Origin: Myrica gale
Taxonomy: Eukaryota; Streptophyta; Magnoliopsida; Fagales; Myricaceae
NCBI GenBank assembly: GCA_963930655.1
Contig: OZ005605.1
Coordinates: 11,911,501 to 11,975,500, forward strand
Reading direction: 5' to 3'
Length of the DNA stretch: 64,000 nt
The notes under the pieces were generated by a model that worked only from the letters and a program-made list of their open reading frames with translations, ran no database searches and was not told the origin of the DNA. Below are positions 31,613 to 41,797 of this stretch, in pieces. Made by a program: the position numbers and the translations under genes. Positions within the stretch are counted from its first letter, which is position 1; the number at the start of each line of letters is the position of its first letter.

Positions 31613-34600
31613 GCAGTTGGTGCCTCGGGTGGCATTTTAATCTTATGGGATTCGAGGGTGGTGGATATGGTGGATTCTTGTGTGGGTTCTTTTTCTGTGT
31701 CGGTGATTATTGGAAATATTGAGGATGAAGTCCAGTGGATGTTTTCAGGGGTTTATGGCCCCAATGATGATCGTTGCAGAAGATTATTATGGGAGAAGTT
31801 GGTTGGAGTTTTTGCTTGGTGGAACTTTCCTTGGTGCATTGGAGGCGATTTCAATGTTACTAGGTTTCCAATCGAATGCTCTGAGTTGGGCAGTTTCGAG
31901 AGTGCTATGTTGGATTTTTCTGACTTCATTGCTGAAAATCAGATAATGGATATTCCAATGACGGGAGGTACTTTTACTTGGTCGAATGGTAGAGCTTCCA
32001 AATCTTGGTCTAGAATTGATTGCTTCCTTTTTAGTGCTGACTGGGGGTCCTTATTTCCTAAGTTCTATCAAAGGAGACTTCTGCGTTTGTTCTCAGATCA
32101 TTTTCCCATTTTATGTGAGATTGGTAAGCATGGTGGGGGTAAGAAACCGTTCCATTTTTAGAACATGTGGCTTAAGTCAAAAGGATTTCAGGATATGGTG
32201 GGGAGTGGTGGAGGTCTTATGTTTTTGCTGGTTCCCCTAGTTTCAAGCTTAATGCTAAGTTGAAGGAATTGAAGAGAGATCTTATAAAGTGGAACTGGGA
32301 GGTATCTGGTGATCTGAATTATCTTCATTGGATGGGAGGGACGAGTGTGGGTTATGAGCTGAATACTTTGATTGGAGGTGTCTTCTAAGCTGAATACTTT
32401 GATTGGCATAGAGAAAACTAGCTGGAGACAGAAGTCTTGTACTTTGTGGCTTAAGGAGGGAGATAGGTGTACAAAAATTTTTCATCGCATGGCCAACTCT
32501 AATCGTAGAATTAACTCAATTGACAGCTTGAAGTTGGATGAGGAGTTATTGGAGGATCAGAAAAGTATTTCTGAGGAGATTGTCAGCTATAATTGTTCTT
32601 TGTTTAAGGAACCTATGTCTTGGAGACCTTTTTTGGACGATTTAGCTTTCAATTATATTTTCGGGGTTGAGGCAGATTGGCTAGAAAGACCTCTTGAGGA
32701 AGAGGAAGTGAGTAGGGTGGTGAGGAGTCTTAATGGGGGAAAAGGTGTCAGGCCCGACTAGTTTTACTCTTGCTTTTTTCCAATCTTGTTGGGAGGCGAA
32801 CAAGGGTGATGCCCTCTCTATGTTTAATGAGTTTACACAACATGAGAAGTTTGCCAGAAGCCTTAATGCAATCTTCATTGTACTGACTCCAAAGAAAGTG
32901 AGAGCAGTTGAATTGACGGATTTTCGTCCAATTAGACTTGTGGATGGGGTTTACAAAATTTTGGCCAAGGTGTTGATGAAAAGGCTGAATGTGGTTTTGG
33001 GCGGTATTATCTCTCCCTTTCAGAAAGCGTTTGTACATGATAGACAAATTTTGGATTCTGTTCTCATTGCTATTGAGTGCATCGACTCTAGGATGTGCTC
33101 CAACATCCCGGGCATGATCTGCAAATTGAATGTTCACAAGGCGTATGACCATGTGAATTGGAGATTCCTTTTATACCTGTTAAGAAGGTGTGGCTTTGAG
33201 GCTAGGTGATGCAACTGGATCAAGTTCTGCATCTCCGCCGCAAAATATTCGGTGGTTGTAAATGGATCTCCCGAAGGTTTTTTTGGTGGGTCTCGTGGTT
33301 TGCTTCAAGGTGTTCCCTTTTTGCCTTTGTTATTCGTTATTGTCATGGAAGCATTCAGTAGGATGATGAAGGTGTTGGTTGGCAATGGTTACATTGAAGA
33401 TTGAGGCGATGTCTGGTTTGAAGATTAATCTCTCCAGGTCCGAAGCCATCCCTATTGGTAACGTTATTAATGTGCATGATTTGGCTACTATTTTGGGACA
33501 TCTTCCATTTGGAGGGATATTATCTAGTGGACGGAGAGGAGGTTGGCTAGTTGGAAACGATGCTATCTCTCCGAGGGTGGTAGAATCACGTTGATCAAGT
33601 CCACTATTTCTTCCCTCCCCACTTATTTTTTGTCACTCTTTCTTATTCTTGCAGTGGTGGCTAATAGGTTGGAGAAGATTCAAAGGTATTTTTTATGTGG
33701 AAGTGATGATAGTGTGCAGAAATTTCATCTTGTAAAGTGGGAGAAAATGTGTTCTCCTTTTAGTTGTGGTGGGTTGGGTTTGAGAAGGCTTGCCTTGTTT
33801 AATAGGGTCCTTCTTGGGAAATGGCTTTGGTGGTTCAGGGTTGACGAGAAAGCTTATGGAGGATTGTTATTATGGAAAATACAGTTGTGCTTTGGGTGGG
33901 TGGAACACTCTTGTATGCGATGGTTCTTCTGGTGTTGGCCTTTGGAAGAATATTAGCAAAGAAAGCAAAGAATGAGATTCCTTTGCTGAGAACATTCATT
34001 TTGAGGTTGTAAGTGGATTGAGAGTCCGTTTCTGGAAGGATCGTTGCTGCGGTGAGAGATCCTTAAAGGAGATGTTTCCTTCTTTGTTTCTCTAGCATGC
34101 AATAAAAATGTTATGGTTGTGGACTGTTTGGAGAGAGCTTCAGGGAGTTCTTTGTGGAATATCCAGTTTGTCAAGAGGGCTAATGATTGGGAGTTAGAGG
34201 AATTTTCTGCACTCTTCTCTTTACTTTACTCAAAAGTTTTGAGAAGTCATGTTAAAGACATGTTGAGATGGGTGAGATCCAAGAATGATGTTTTCTCGAT
34301 GAATTCTTGGTATTTTTTTTCTTGTTGGGGATTTTGATGAGAGTTTCTATTGGAGACAGATTTGGAGGTCTTTAGCCTCGCCTAGGGCTTCTTTCTTTGT
34401 TTGGGAGGCCACGCTTGGAAGAATCCTTACCACCGACAACTTGAGGAGGAGGGGAGTAAATGTGCTAGATTGGTGCTATCTTTGAAAATGTGATGGGATT
34501 TTGTTAAGCACATTTTGCTGCACTGTTTGGTTGCTAGGGCGTTGTGGTCCTTGGTGCACTCTATTATGGACTATGATTGGGTGATGCCTAGGAGGGAGCT

Positions 34601-34925
34601 GATGTTTTGTTTTGCTGGAAAAGGAATTTTAAAGACCCTCAGGCCTTAGCTATTTGGAGAATGATCTCTACTTCTATTTGGTGGAATTTATGGAGAGAGA
34701 GAAATGTGAGACATTTTGAGGGTGTGGTTGTGTCCATGGAGGGTCTAGGAGGTAATTTTTAGCAGTCTTTGTTCTTGTGGGTGAATGCGATGTTGGGTTC
34801 TCCCTTTTCTGAGTTTTTAGATTTCATTAGTTTTCTAGCTTGTTTGGTCTAGAGGTCTCAGTATAGTCCTTTGTACTGTTACTTCTATTCATTTTTCTTT
34901 CAAAAAAATTGCCTTACTTATCAAA

Positions 34926-35627
34926 GACATTTATTCTACAAATGATTATACTGATATTCGAGTTCTTTATCACCCATGAGCTTCCCACCCATGTTTTGGT
35001 TATCTATGTCCGAGTCCTAGTTTCATATGGCTTAGACGTGATAGTGGACTATTATCCCTACTTAATTCCAAAGGATCTACCACAAGAATTTCGGTATGAG
35101 AACGACTCACTAGGGGATAATCACTCCAGCTTGAAGACCTTATCTTATCTGACGATGATGAAGACTAAGCTCATCGAGATGCTTTTGTTTTATGTTTTTA
35201 TTTAGTGTTGGCTTGCATGTATATAAGCTATGAACAATAGGGTTACTGATCTTAATATAGGCTTATATGTTGTTAGCCTAGATTTGTAAGGACCTTAGGG
35301 TCCTCCCCAATCCCTAACCCTTACGGATAAATTGTTTTCTTTTATTTTGGTGTGCTGTTTTCTTATTTACGAGTGATGTTTGCTTTGTTTTCAAATATTT
35401 TAGTATTTTAATATAACTTGACTTCCATTTTTGCCATATTGTTTTCTGAACTATCTTACGAGTCTTCCGCTAAATTTTCTACTGAGTAGTGATCTTTACA
35501 AACCCCAAGGAAAAATACTATAGTTTTATAACCCTAAAGGTAGGACGTGTCGTAATCTCGCCTTTTATGCATTTCTATTACTACAAAGAGAGCTTAGATA
35601 CTAATACGAGTACTAGGGGGATGTGAC
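34926..35627 (+). mobile_element. 3' part of a giant LTR
   Basis: Ends GGGGGATGTGACA, matching the ends of the other giant LTRs here (GGGGCATGACA, GGGGCGTGACA). A decayed reading frame ending LEDLILSDDDED and a stop (about 35120-35165) resembles the small ORF ending IIDLTSDTEPED in the neighbouring LTR, at a similar distance from the LTR end. The left part is missing at the junction with LINE copy E. Confidence 0.5.
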
Positions 35628-35706
35628 ATCCTGCTATGTCTAATGGGCTTTTTTAATTTCTTACATCTTATTAGGGTGTTTCAAGTCTAATTGAGAGACT
35701 TCTTAT
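35628..35706. other. Short spacer between two LTR sequences
   Basis: 79 bp between the end of one giant LTR fragment and the start of the next. No PBS or PPT is recognisable, so the two are not simply the ends of one element's LTR pair. Confidence 0.4.
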
Positions 35707-35754
35707 TGTCACGCTCCGTGCCTGTACTTACTCCCTAGGTTCACTTATAATAAT

Positions 35755-36401
35755 TAATGGTGGGTACCGGAATAGAATGGAACTGGAATGACCAATTAAA
35801 GTTCTATTCCGGTACTTACCGAAATGCAAATGTTTTCATTCTGTTTCCATTATGGTAATATACCAGAATGGAACCAGAAAATTTGGGTTCGACATGTGAG
35901 CTTTTTTGGACATATTTTTGTTAGGCCCTTATGAGCCAAAAATATTTTTTTGACCAAAATTTTGGAAGATTTGTATACTATTCATCATAAATTAACAATA
36001 AATATAAACATTCACCAAAATATAGATTTTAAAATAAACATTCAAGCAAATTCCTTATGTCATAATTTATTTTGAGGCTTATTTTTTTAGAAAAAGGGAA
36101 CCAAAAGTTTTGGTATTTTTTAGTTATTCATCATAAATTAACAATAAATGTAAAATATTCATCCAAAATCTAGATTATACAATAAAAATTCAATCAAATT
36201 CCGTATATTATACTTTATTTTGAGCACTATTTTTTATTTTATTTTTTAGAAATACCATAGTCGGAATTTTCGGTAATTCGACCAGAATTTTTGGTTTCAG
36301 TTCAGAAAATTGCCAAAAATGACTTCCTATTTTGGAACAGGATTTCCAAAATCGGAAGTGGAAGAAGTTCTGATTCTTTCTGGAATTTTTGCTCACCCTT
36401 A
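35755..36401. mobile_element. hAT-type MITE (647 bp) inside a giant LTR
   Basis: Imperfect ends TAATGGTGGGTACCGGAAT and, on the other strand, TAAGGGTGAGCAAAAATTCC. Flanks ATAATAAT (35747-35754) and ATAGTAAT (36402-36409) match at 7 of 8 bases, fitting an 8-bp hAT target duplication. Sub-terminal regions are rich in GGAA/TTCC words (TTCCGGTA, GGAATTTTCGG). No coding capacity. Confidence 0.7.
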
Positions 36402-37414
36402 ATAGTAATAGCATGCACACAAACGAGGATTACTGCACAAATTAATCTTATACATGGTTGAGTATTTTGCCTTTGAAAATCTTAGTGGAAGACCTATATT
36501 TTAAAAATATGAAACTCATTGAAAAGTTATTCGAAATCATATTAACAGTCACCATACATGTAAGGCCCCTCTATATTTTCAGCTGTTTGGCATATATAAA
36601 AACTAGTATAATATGCTATTTGGAGTTTTCTAGTCTAAATTATTATTTTTATTAAGCTTACATGATTTTTAACATACTAGCTTGAATATTTTTATTCTCT
36701 TAATATTCAACTTGGTGTTTGCATTTGTTTGCATATAATTTATTTATGAACTTAATAAATGCTATTAATTCATTTCTACTTGTGTTAGAGGATTTAATTC
36801 TACTAAAAGTCTTTCCAATGTTATCTACCTTTAATTTAATTTTCTTTCTTTAATGATCCTTGCTTAACCTTCAATTTTTTTTTTCAGCTTATAGCCGAAT
36901 ATAAGGTAGAATATTATCTTGAATATTTTTTTCAATCATTATATTATATCATATCTTAGCCTAATTAATTTTGCACTATTCTCTAACTGGTATTAAATTT
37001 TTATGCACACTCCATGACTTGGCCAAATGGGACATGTGCATGAGGTTTGATGTTAACTTTTTCAATTTTTTCTCTCTCCCTCCATGCCCTCCTATTGGAC
37101 CTTATTTTGTCTTTTATGCATGCATTAATGGAAGCTCTTGGGAAGTTTGGTGGCTTCTTTGAGAGGGCAAAAAGAATTTAGGCAATTCCAATGATTTCTT
37201 AGAAAAGTGTTAAGCTACAACTTGGCAAATTCTGCCCTTCTTGCGGCCCATAGTGTCCATTTACTTTGTTAGCTTCTTTTAGTGAAGTACAACTTCAGGA
37301 TTGCCTACTTAGAGTTTGGGTGTGAAGTTAGAGGAGACTTGTGGAATTAACCATGGTTCACTTAGCTTTTTAACATCAAAACCGATCGGATGAAGCTTGG
37401 TTCCTTTGTTTTAT

Positions 37415-37570
37415 CGAAAAAGTGAGAGAGATAGAGAGAGACAACAACTGACTCAAGGAGAGAAGAGAGGTGAGAGCAAAGAAAAAAGGAGTAGACATGG
37501 GAAAAAGAGGGAGACCGAAGAAAAAGAGGAGGAGAAAAGAAGAGAAAAACAGGAGAGAGGTAGTGACTTT
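37415..37570 (+). repeat. Purine-rich tract in the giant LTR
   Basis: About 150 bp composed almost only of A and G on the plus strand (GAGAGAGATAGAGAGAG and similar). Comparable purine-rich stretches occur in the other giant LTRs (41100-41170 and near 42540-42810). It probably belongs to the transcribed leader region. No open frame is implied. Confidence 0.7.
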
Positions 37571-39574
37571 CGGCCATATCCTCTCCTTCTTCCTCTTCAG
37601 CTTTTGTCCTTTCTCTTCCTAACTTAGTGACCTGCTTTTTAGGTATTTTTTATTCAAGAAAAAAATCAGCACAACCGAAGCTAAAAGGTAAGTGTGTGGT
37701 AGGTTTTATTTTAAAATAGGGTTTGTAGTGTCTTGTGAAGATTTGGTGATAGAAGAATAGTTTAGGGGTCACGGTTATGGGAGTAGATGATGTTTTTGGA
37801 GTTATTTTTGGGACTTGGTGACATGCATGTAGTGGATGATAATGTAATAGTGAGGATGAACTCTTTTTGTGTAATTGTTAATTGCATTATTTTTTTTAAA
37901 GAAAATCGTGCTTGCCTTGATGTTTGGGTGATGTTGGATACCTTGCATGAAGGTAATGTGGGTGTAAAAGGGGGATAAACACCTAGATAGGTCACGGTTT
38001 GTAAGTGAGAAAAAGAACAATGTCTGCAAGAGTAGTTTTGTAGATTTTTTATTTTCTTTTATGTTTTGTTTAAACCTTGTGAATTAGTGCACTTGTGACC
38101 TTGGAAATGAAGAAAGAAAAGAGAAATGGAATCATGTGGAACATGGAGGGTCACGACAGTGCCCTATGAAGGAACTCTCCTTGAGTTCTAGTGGCTGGAA
38201 AATGTTAAAAGACTGGCTCAAGCCACATGCATGAGTGTTTGATGATTGGAAAAGGAAAAATTAGCAATGAAAGCTTTTGCATTGAGAGTTGTTGCTGCTT
38301 ATCATCCCTGAATGTATTTTGACTTTGTCAATATGTCATTTGCATAGAGGTGTACATATATTTATGTCAAAGCTAAACAAAACACATACATGCAACTTTT
38401 CTTAAGATATAGATCACCGAGTGTACTAGGGGACATTTCAGGTAGAAATAGTTTGTATTTTCACACGAAATTTTTCATAAATTAAGTTTAGTATCTATAG
38501 GTCTTGCCCTAAAAATTTCAGCTAAATTGAATATGTGGAAAGATCCGAAATGCCCTTGGAAGCACTTGAGGGTAAAAACGCCCAAGTAAAAAATTTTGAC
38601 TTATGGCAATAATGGACTTAATTCAAGGGAATTGTGAAAGAAATTGGAGCCCAAAACTAATTCACAAAAGACCTAAAACACAAGGCCTAATGAGCTAATA
38701 TGCAATTAAATAAAAGTAGTTTAGTATTAAATCAAAACTGTATAATGCCGTTCCTATTAGGTCCATTCGTGTTTTTTAAGTGATTAAATGAAGACTAATA
38801 ACTTATGATATAAAGAACGTAATTTAGTAAGTATTAATTTTTAAGGAATAATCAAAGGAAAGAATAATAAGATGCAAGCATTAGTTTTTAGTCCAATAAA
38901 TTAGAATATGATAGTACGTAATTTGTACGTACTAATATTTATTTTCTCTTTTAATGTTCTAATAAAGGTCAAATGCATTTTTGTGCTATGTCTTTGCATT
39001 TTAAAATGTGAAAAGTGCATATATGAATTTTATTAATCGACTTTCGTGAATTGTATATATGTTATTCTTATGATTTGCCATACTGCATAATCATCTCATG
39101 GGTACGGAAAACACTATTTGACCGGACATAATCTATGCCCAGAGATGGTCCTGAGATCACATTGAGAAAGTGCAAGCCACCACTGAAAGGATAGTGGTTG
39201 GTTTCCATAGGCAATGGTGCAAGGCTTGCCTAACCTGGTCCTAGTGCAGGTGGCATGGGATAGTCCTGGAGGAGAGGAGAGACGCATAACCCTGACTCTG
39301 GGGTTTAAATAGAGCGCAGCAGGGACACCTTTACCGGACCAGAAAATAAAGAAAGTGAAATGATCGGGAAAAAAATGCATCATTTATGCATTGCATCGCT
39401 CATACATCGTTATCCTACTTATTATGATTAATGCTTAAATATTGGTTACTCACTGCTATGGTTGTTCCTATTATTTATCTTACATGTCATGTCCTCTTTA
39501 CTAAGTCAGTAGGACTTACCACTTTTCTCTGTTTTGCCATTTGTATGTGACGTTGTGGATATCGGACTCGACAG

Positions 39575-39790
39575 ATGAAGACTTTCTTGAGTGAGCAGAC
39601 CTTGGATATTGATCCCTACATCCTCTTTATAAAGATACGAAAGTGGGCAACTGACACGTTCGAGGTATATGTAGGGTATGAGCCTCACTGGTACCTTAAG
39701 GGACCACCCCTGCCCCCACTCCCTCTTACATATAGTACCGGAGAGACTGAGATCATAGACTTGACCTCCGACACTGAGCCGGAGGATTAG
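39575..39790 (+). CDS. Small LTR-encoded ORF, 71 codons, unknown function
   Basis: ATG directly after a splice-acceptor-like ...CGACAG. The product ends EIIDLTSDTEPED, an acidic tail with an I-D-L-T core resembling a SUMO-interacting motif. The giant LTR at 41798 has a comparable CAG-ATG at about 45449, reduced to 11 codons, and the fragment at 34926 has a decayed version of the tail. Translation is unproven. It may be a chance frame preserved in this copy. Confidence 0.35.
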   Translation: MKTFLSEQTLDIDPYILFIKIRKWATDTFEVYVGYEPHWYLKGPPLPPLPLTYSTGETEIIDLTSDTEPED

Positions 39791-40422
39791 TTGATCTCAG
39801 TAGTAGTAGTTACTTTTTTCTTTTTTCTTTTTGGGTGGTTTTAATTAGCTTGTGTTTACGACACTGTAGCATCACAGATGTAGTAGTACGAAAAGCTTTA
39901 ATCAGCTTTCACTTTTATATCTATTCTCTCTACTTTTGTAATCCTCGTGAAGGATATCTTTGTAAAAGAGATATACTGTGATCTGTAGTAGAACCGTGTA
40001 TTTATCTTTTCAAAATTTCTCTATCTCATTTCCTTCATTTTCTTGCAATATTATGTTTTCTTTTCTTTTATTTCCTTTCTTCAACTTCCAATAATTTCAA
40101 ACTTCAAAGATTATTTCCTAATGTCACTTTTTCATTAAATGCCTAAAAAATCTATTTTTCCTTCCTTAATAAATTTCTACTTACAATACTATTTTAATTA
40201 AACGTTTCCGATAAGCTTTTTCGAAGCCAAACAATGGTACTTCATAGAACCAATTCTTGTTGTAATCTCTGCCTATTTGCATACCATCTCTATAGGTGAG
40301 TCTAGGGGGTACGTACTGGCACGGGGCATGACAATACAATTCTGTATTTTTTGTCAGCCCCAAAAACTCAATTTTTTTTTATAATGTGGCTATAGGCCAT
40401 TTTTCATATATATATATATTGA

Positions 40423-40551
40423 CACTACAACAAAAAAGCTTTTGGGTGTCAATAATCATTGGTGTTAAAAAATTTTTGACACCCAGTTTGACAGAAGAAC
40501 TGTGTCACCCTTGTTCATGGGTGACAAATTATGAGTTTCCAAATGATATAG
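40423..40551. mobile_element. CACTA-type transposon end fragment
   Basis: Starts CACTACAACAAAAAAGC, the diagnostic plant CACTA terminus, followed by sub-terminal GGTGTC, GACACC and GGTGAC words in both orientations. The opposite end was not found. A giant LTR starting at 40552 may have cut it off. Confidence 0.6.
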
Positions 40552-41797
40552 TGTGAGACCCCGAATTGCATTGGACTATTTATGCTTATGTATTTTTTCT
40601 TTATATTTAATTTTGGGGGCTGTTATTTGGCCTATTGTAAGGTACTTTCTTAAGTTACAATGATCTATGATATTTTGATGTTTAAGGATATTTAAATTGC
40701 AATGTCTCATATTTTTAGTTGTTGAATATCTCTAAGTATTTTCATTGTAGCCTAATTGATGATTGTGAAGTTTTAATACATATAATTATGTCATGTTTGT
40801 TTTAGTTGCCTTAACCTTCTTTATTAATAACTTTGATCTTCATTAGGTCAGCTAAGTAACAATTAGGTGTACTAAATATGGTTTTCAAGTGAAAGTGAGA
40901 AGTCCAAAGTAAAAAAAAAAGGGCAATAAAGAGGAAAAGGACAAAATGAATTAACTAGCCGCCCATGTCATCTAATAGTCATAGGCGATACAAACAAAGT
41001 TGTCTTTCCCCTTTTTTATGTGTTGTAGGCTAGGTTCAGCCATTTCTTTGCACCTTCACGTCTGCACACACACTCATTTCACTCACTTTGGTTGCACTAA
41101 GAGAGAAAGGCCTAGAGAAAGGGAGGGAGAAAGCCGAATAGGGTGAAGGAGAAGAAAACAAAGAAAATCAAGTCAAGGTAAGGAAGATTCGGCCCTTTTG
41201 GCATTCCTTCCTCTATGAACTTTTTCTTCTTCAAATTCTTACCATGGATGTCTTAATATAGGTATTCTTTAGCCATCTCTTGTGTCCAGCCGAAATACCT
41301 AAGGTAAGGTGCTCTTGTTTTGGAAAAATATGGCATGAAAGTTAGGTTTTGGCTTGTTTTGGCTTATTCTTGGTTCCTGTCCTTGTGAACTTGCTGATGG
41401 AGGTCTTGTGAACTGATTTCTTGAGATTTGTCGTTGGAGGAAGAGATTCAAGGCCATGGTTTTGGCTAATGTTGAAGGAAGTGATGACTTTGGTTTTGAT
41501 GTTTGATATATTAGCATGCATGTAAGATATGTTGATGTTGGCCGAACCTTGTAACCCTATCATATGATTTGTTGCTTGTGATTTGAAGTGGGACATTGAT
41601 GTTAAATGCCACCGTTTAGATTAATTAAAGCTTGGAAAATAAGATTTGAGATATGACCTTGCTTATAGACTAGTTGCACGTGAAGTTAAAGTGTAACTCT
41701 TTGATTTTGGAGGATGTTAAGCTTGCTGTTGTAACCCTTGAAAATAGATGTGAAAAAGGTTAAGTTTAGATGATGTTAGGGTTCGGTCAGTGGCCTA
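40552..41797 (+). mobile_element. Giant LTR, left part, interrupted by another LTR
   Basis: Begins TGTGAGACCCCGAATTGC, sharing its first 12 bases with the LTR at 41798. Contains a purine-rich leader (about 41100-41170) and AAGGTAAG words near 41175 and 41301. At 41797 it is cut by the second LTR, whose target duplication CCTA lies at 41794-41797. It appears to resume at about 55313. Confidence 0.6.
41794..41797. repeat. Left target duplication of the giant solo LTR
   Basis: CCTA, matched by CCTA at 55309-55312. A 5-bp duplication with one mismatch (GCCTA/ACCTA) is also possible if the LTR ends one base earlier. Confidence 0.55.

Larger units (their letters stand above)
27488..34855 (+). pseudogene. 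LINE copy E ORF2 remnant, interrupted
   Basis: Begins MKLKIMS-stop-NVQRL, aligning with MKPRIISWNVRGL of copy A (Trp to stop). After the hAT insertion it resumes with GASGGILILWDSRVVDMV, PWCIGGDFNVTRFP and FSDHFPILCE, then reverse transcriptase fragments (LTDFRPIRLVDGVYKILAKV, CKLNVHKAYDHVNWRFLLYL). The catalytic FADD block appears deleted, because the sequence jumps from EAFSRMM to [15 protein letters not shown]. The zf-RVT region is in pieces to about 34855. Confidence 0.82.
26047..34925 (+). mobile_element. Decayed LINE copy E, split by a hAT element
   Basis: Same family as copy A. The left part (about 26047-27677) carries ORF1 and the start of ORF2. The right part (31605-34925) carries the rest of ORF2 and the 3' UTR (TTTGTACTGTTACTTC, then CTTACTTATC near 34910). 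The hAT element 27678-31604 interrupts ORF2 in the endonuclease region. Many stops and frameshifts show it is older than copy A. The left boundary is approximate and no target duplication was identified. Confidence 0.8.
35707..40333 (+). mobile_element. Giant LTR (about 3.97 kb without the MITE)
   Basis: Begins TGTCACGCTCCGTGCC and ends GGCACGGGGCATGACA. The two ends are inverted repeats at 14 of 16 positions. Subtracting the MITE (35755-36401 plus duplication) leaves about 3.97 kb, the size of the other giant LTR (41798-55308). Contents in order: AT-rich 5' part, purine-rich leader (37420-37570), AAGGTAAG (about 37685), a GC-richer stretch (39070-39370), CTAAGTCAGTAGGACTTACC (about 39500), a 71-codon ORF, and a pyrimidine-rich end. 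Probably a Ty3-type element; the clade is not assigned. Flanking bases do not form a target duplication. Confidence 0.65.

Noticed and set aside
35622..35640. TGTGACATCC as the start of a giant LTR with a GGGGGA polypurine tract before it
   Set aside because: Reads better as an LTR end (GGGGGATGTGACA), and TGTCACGCTCCGTGCC at 35707 pairs with the end at 40333 and gives the expected length.
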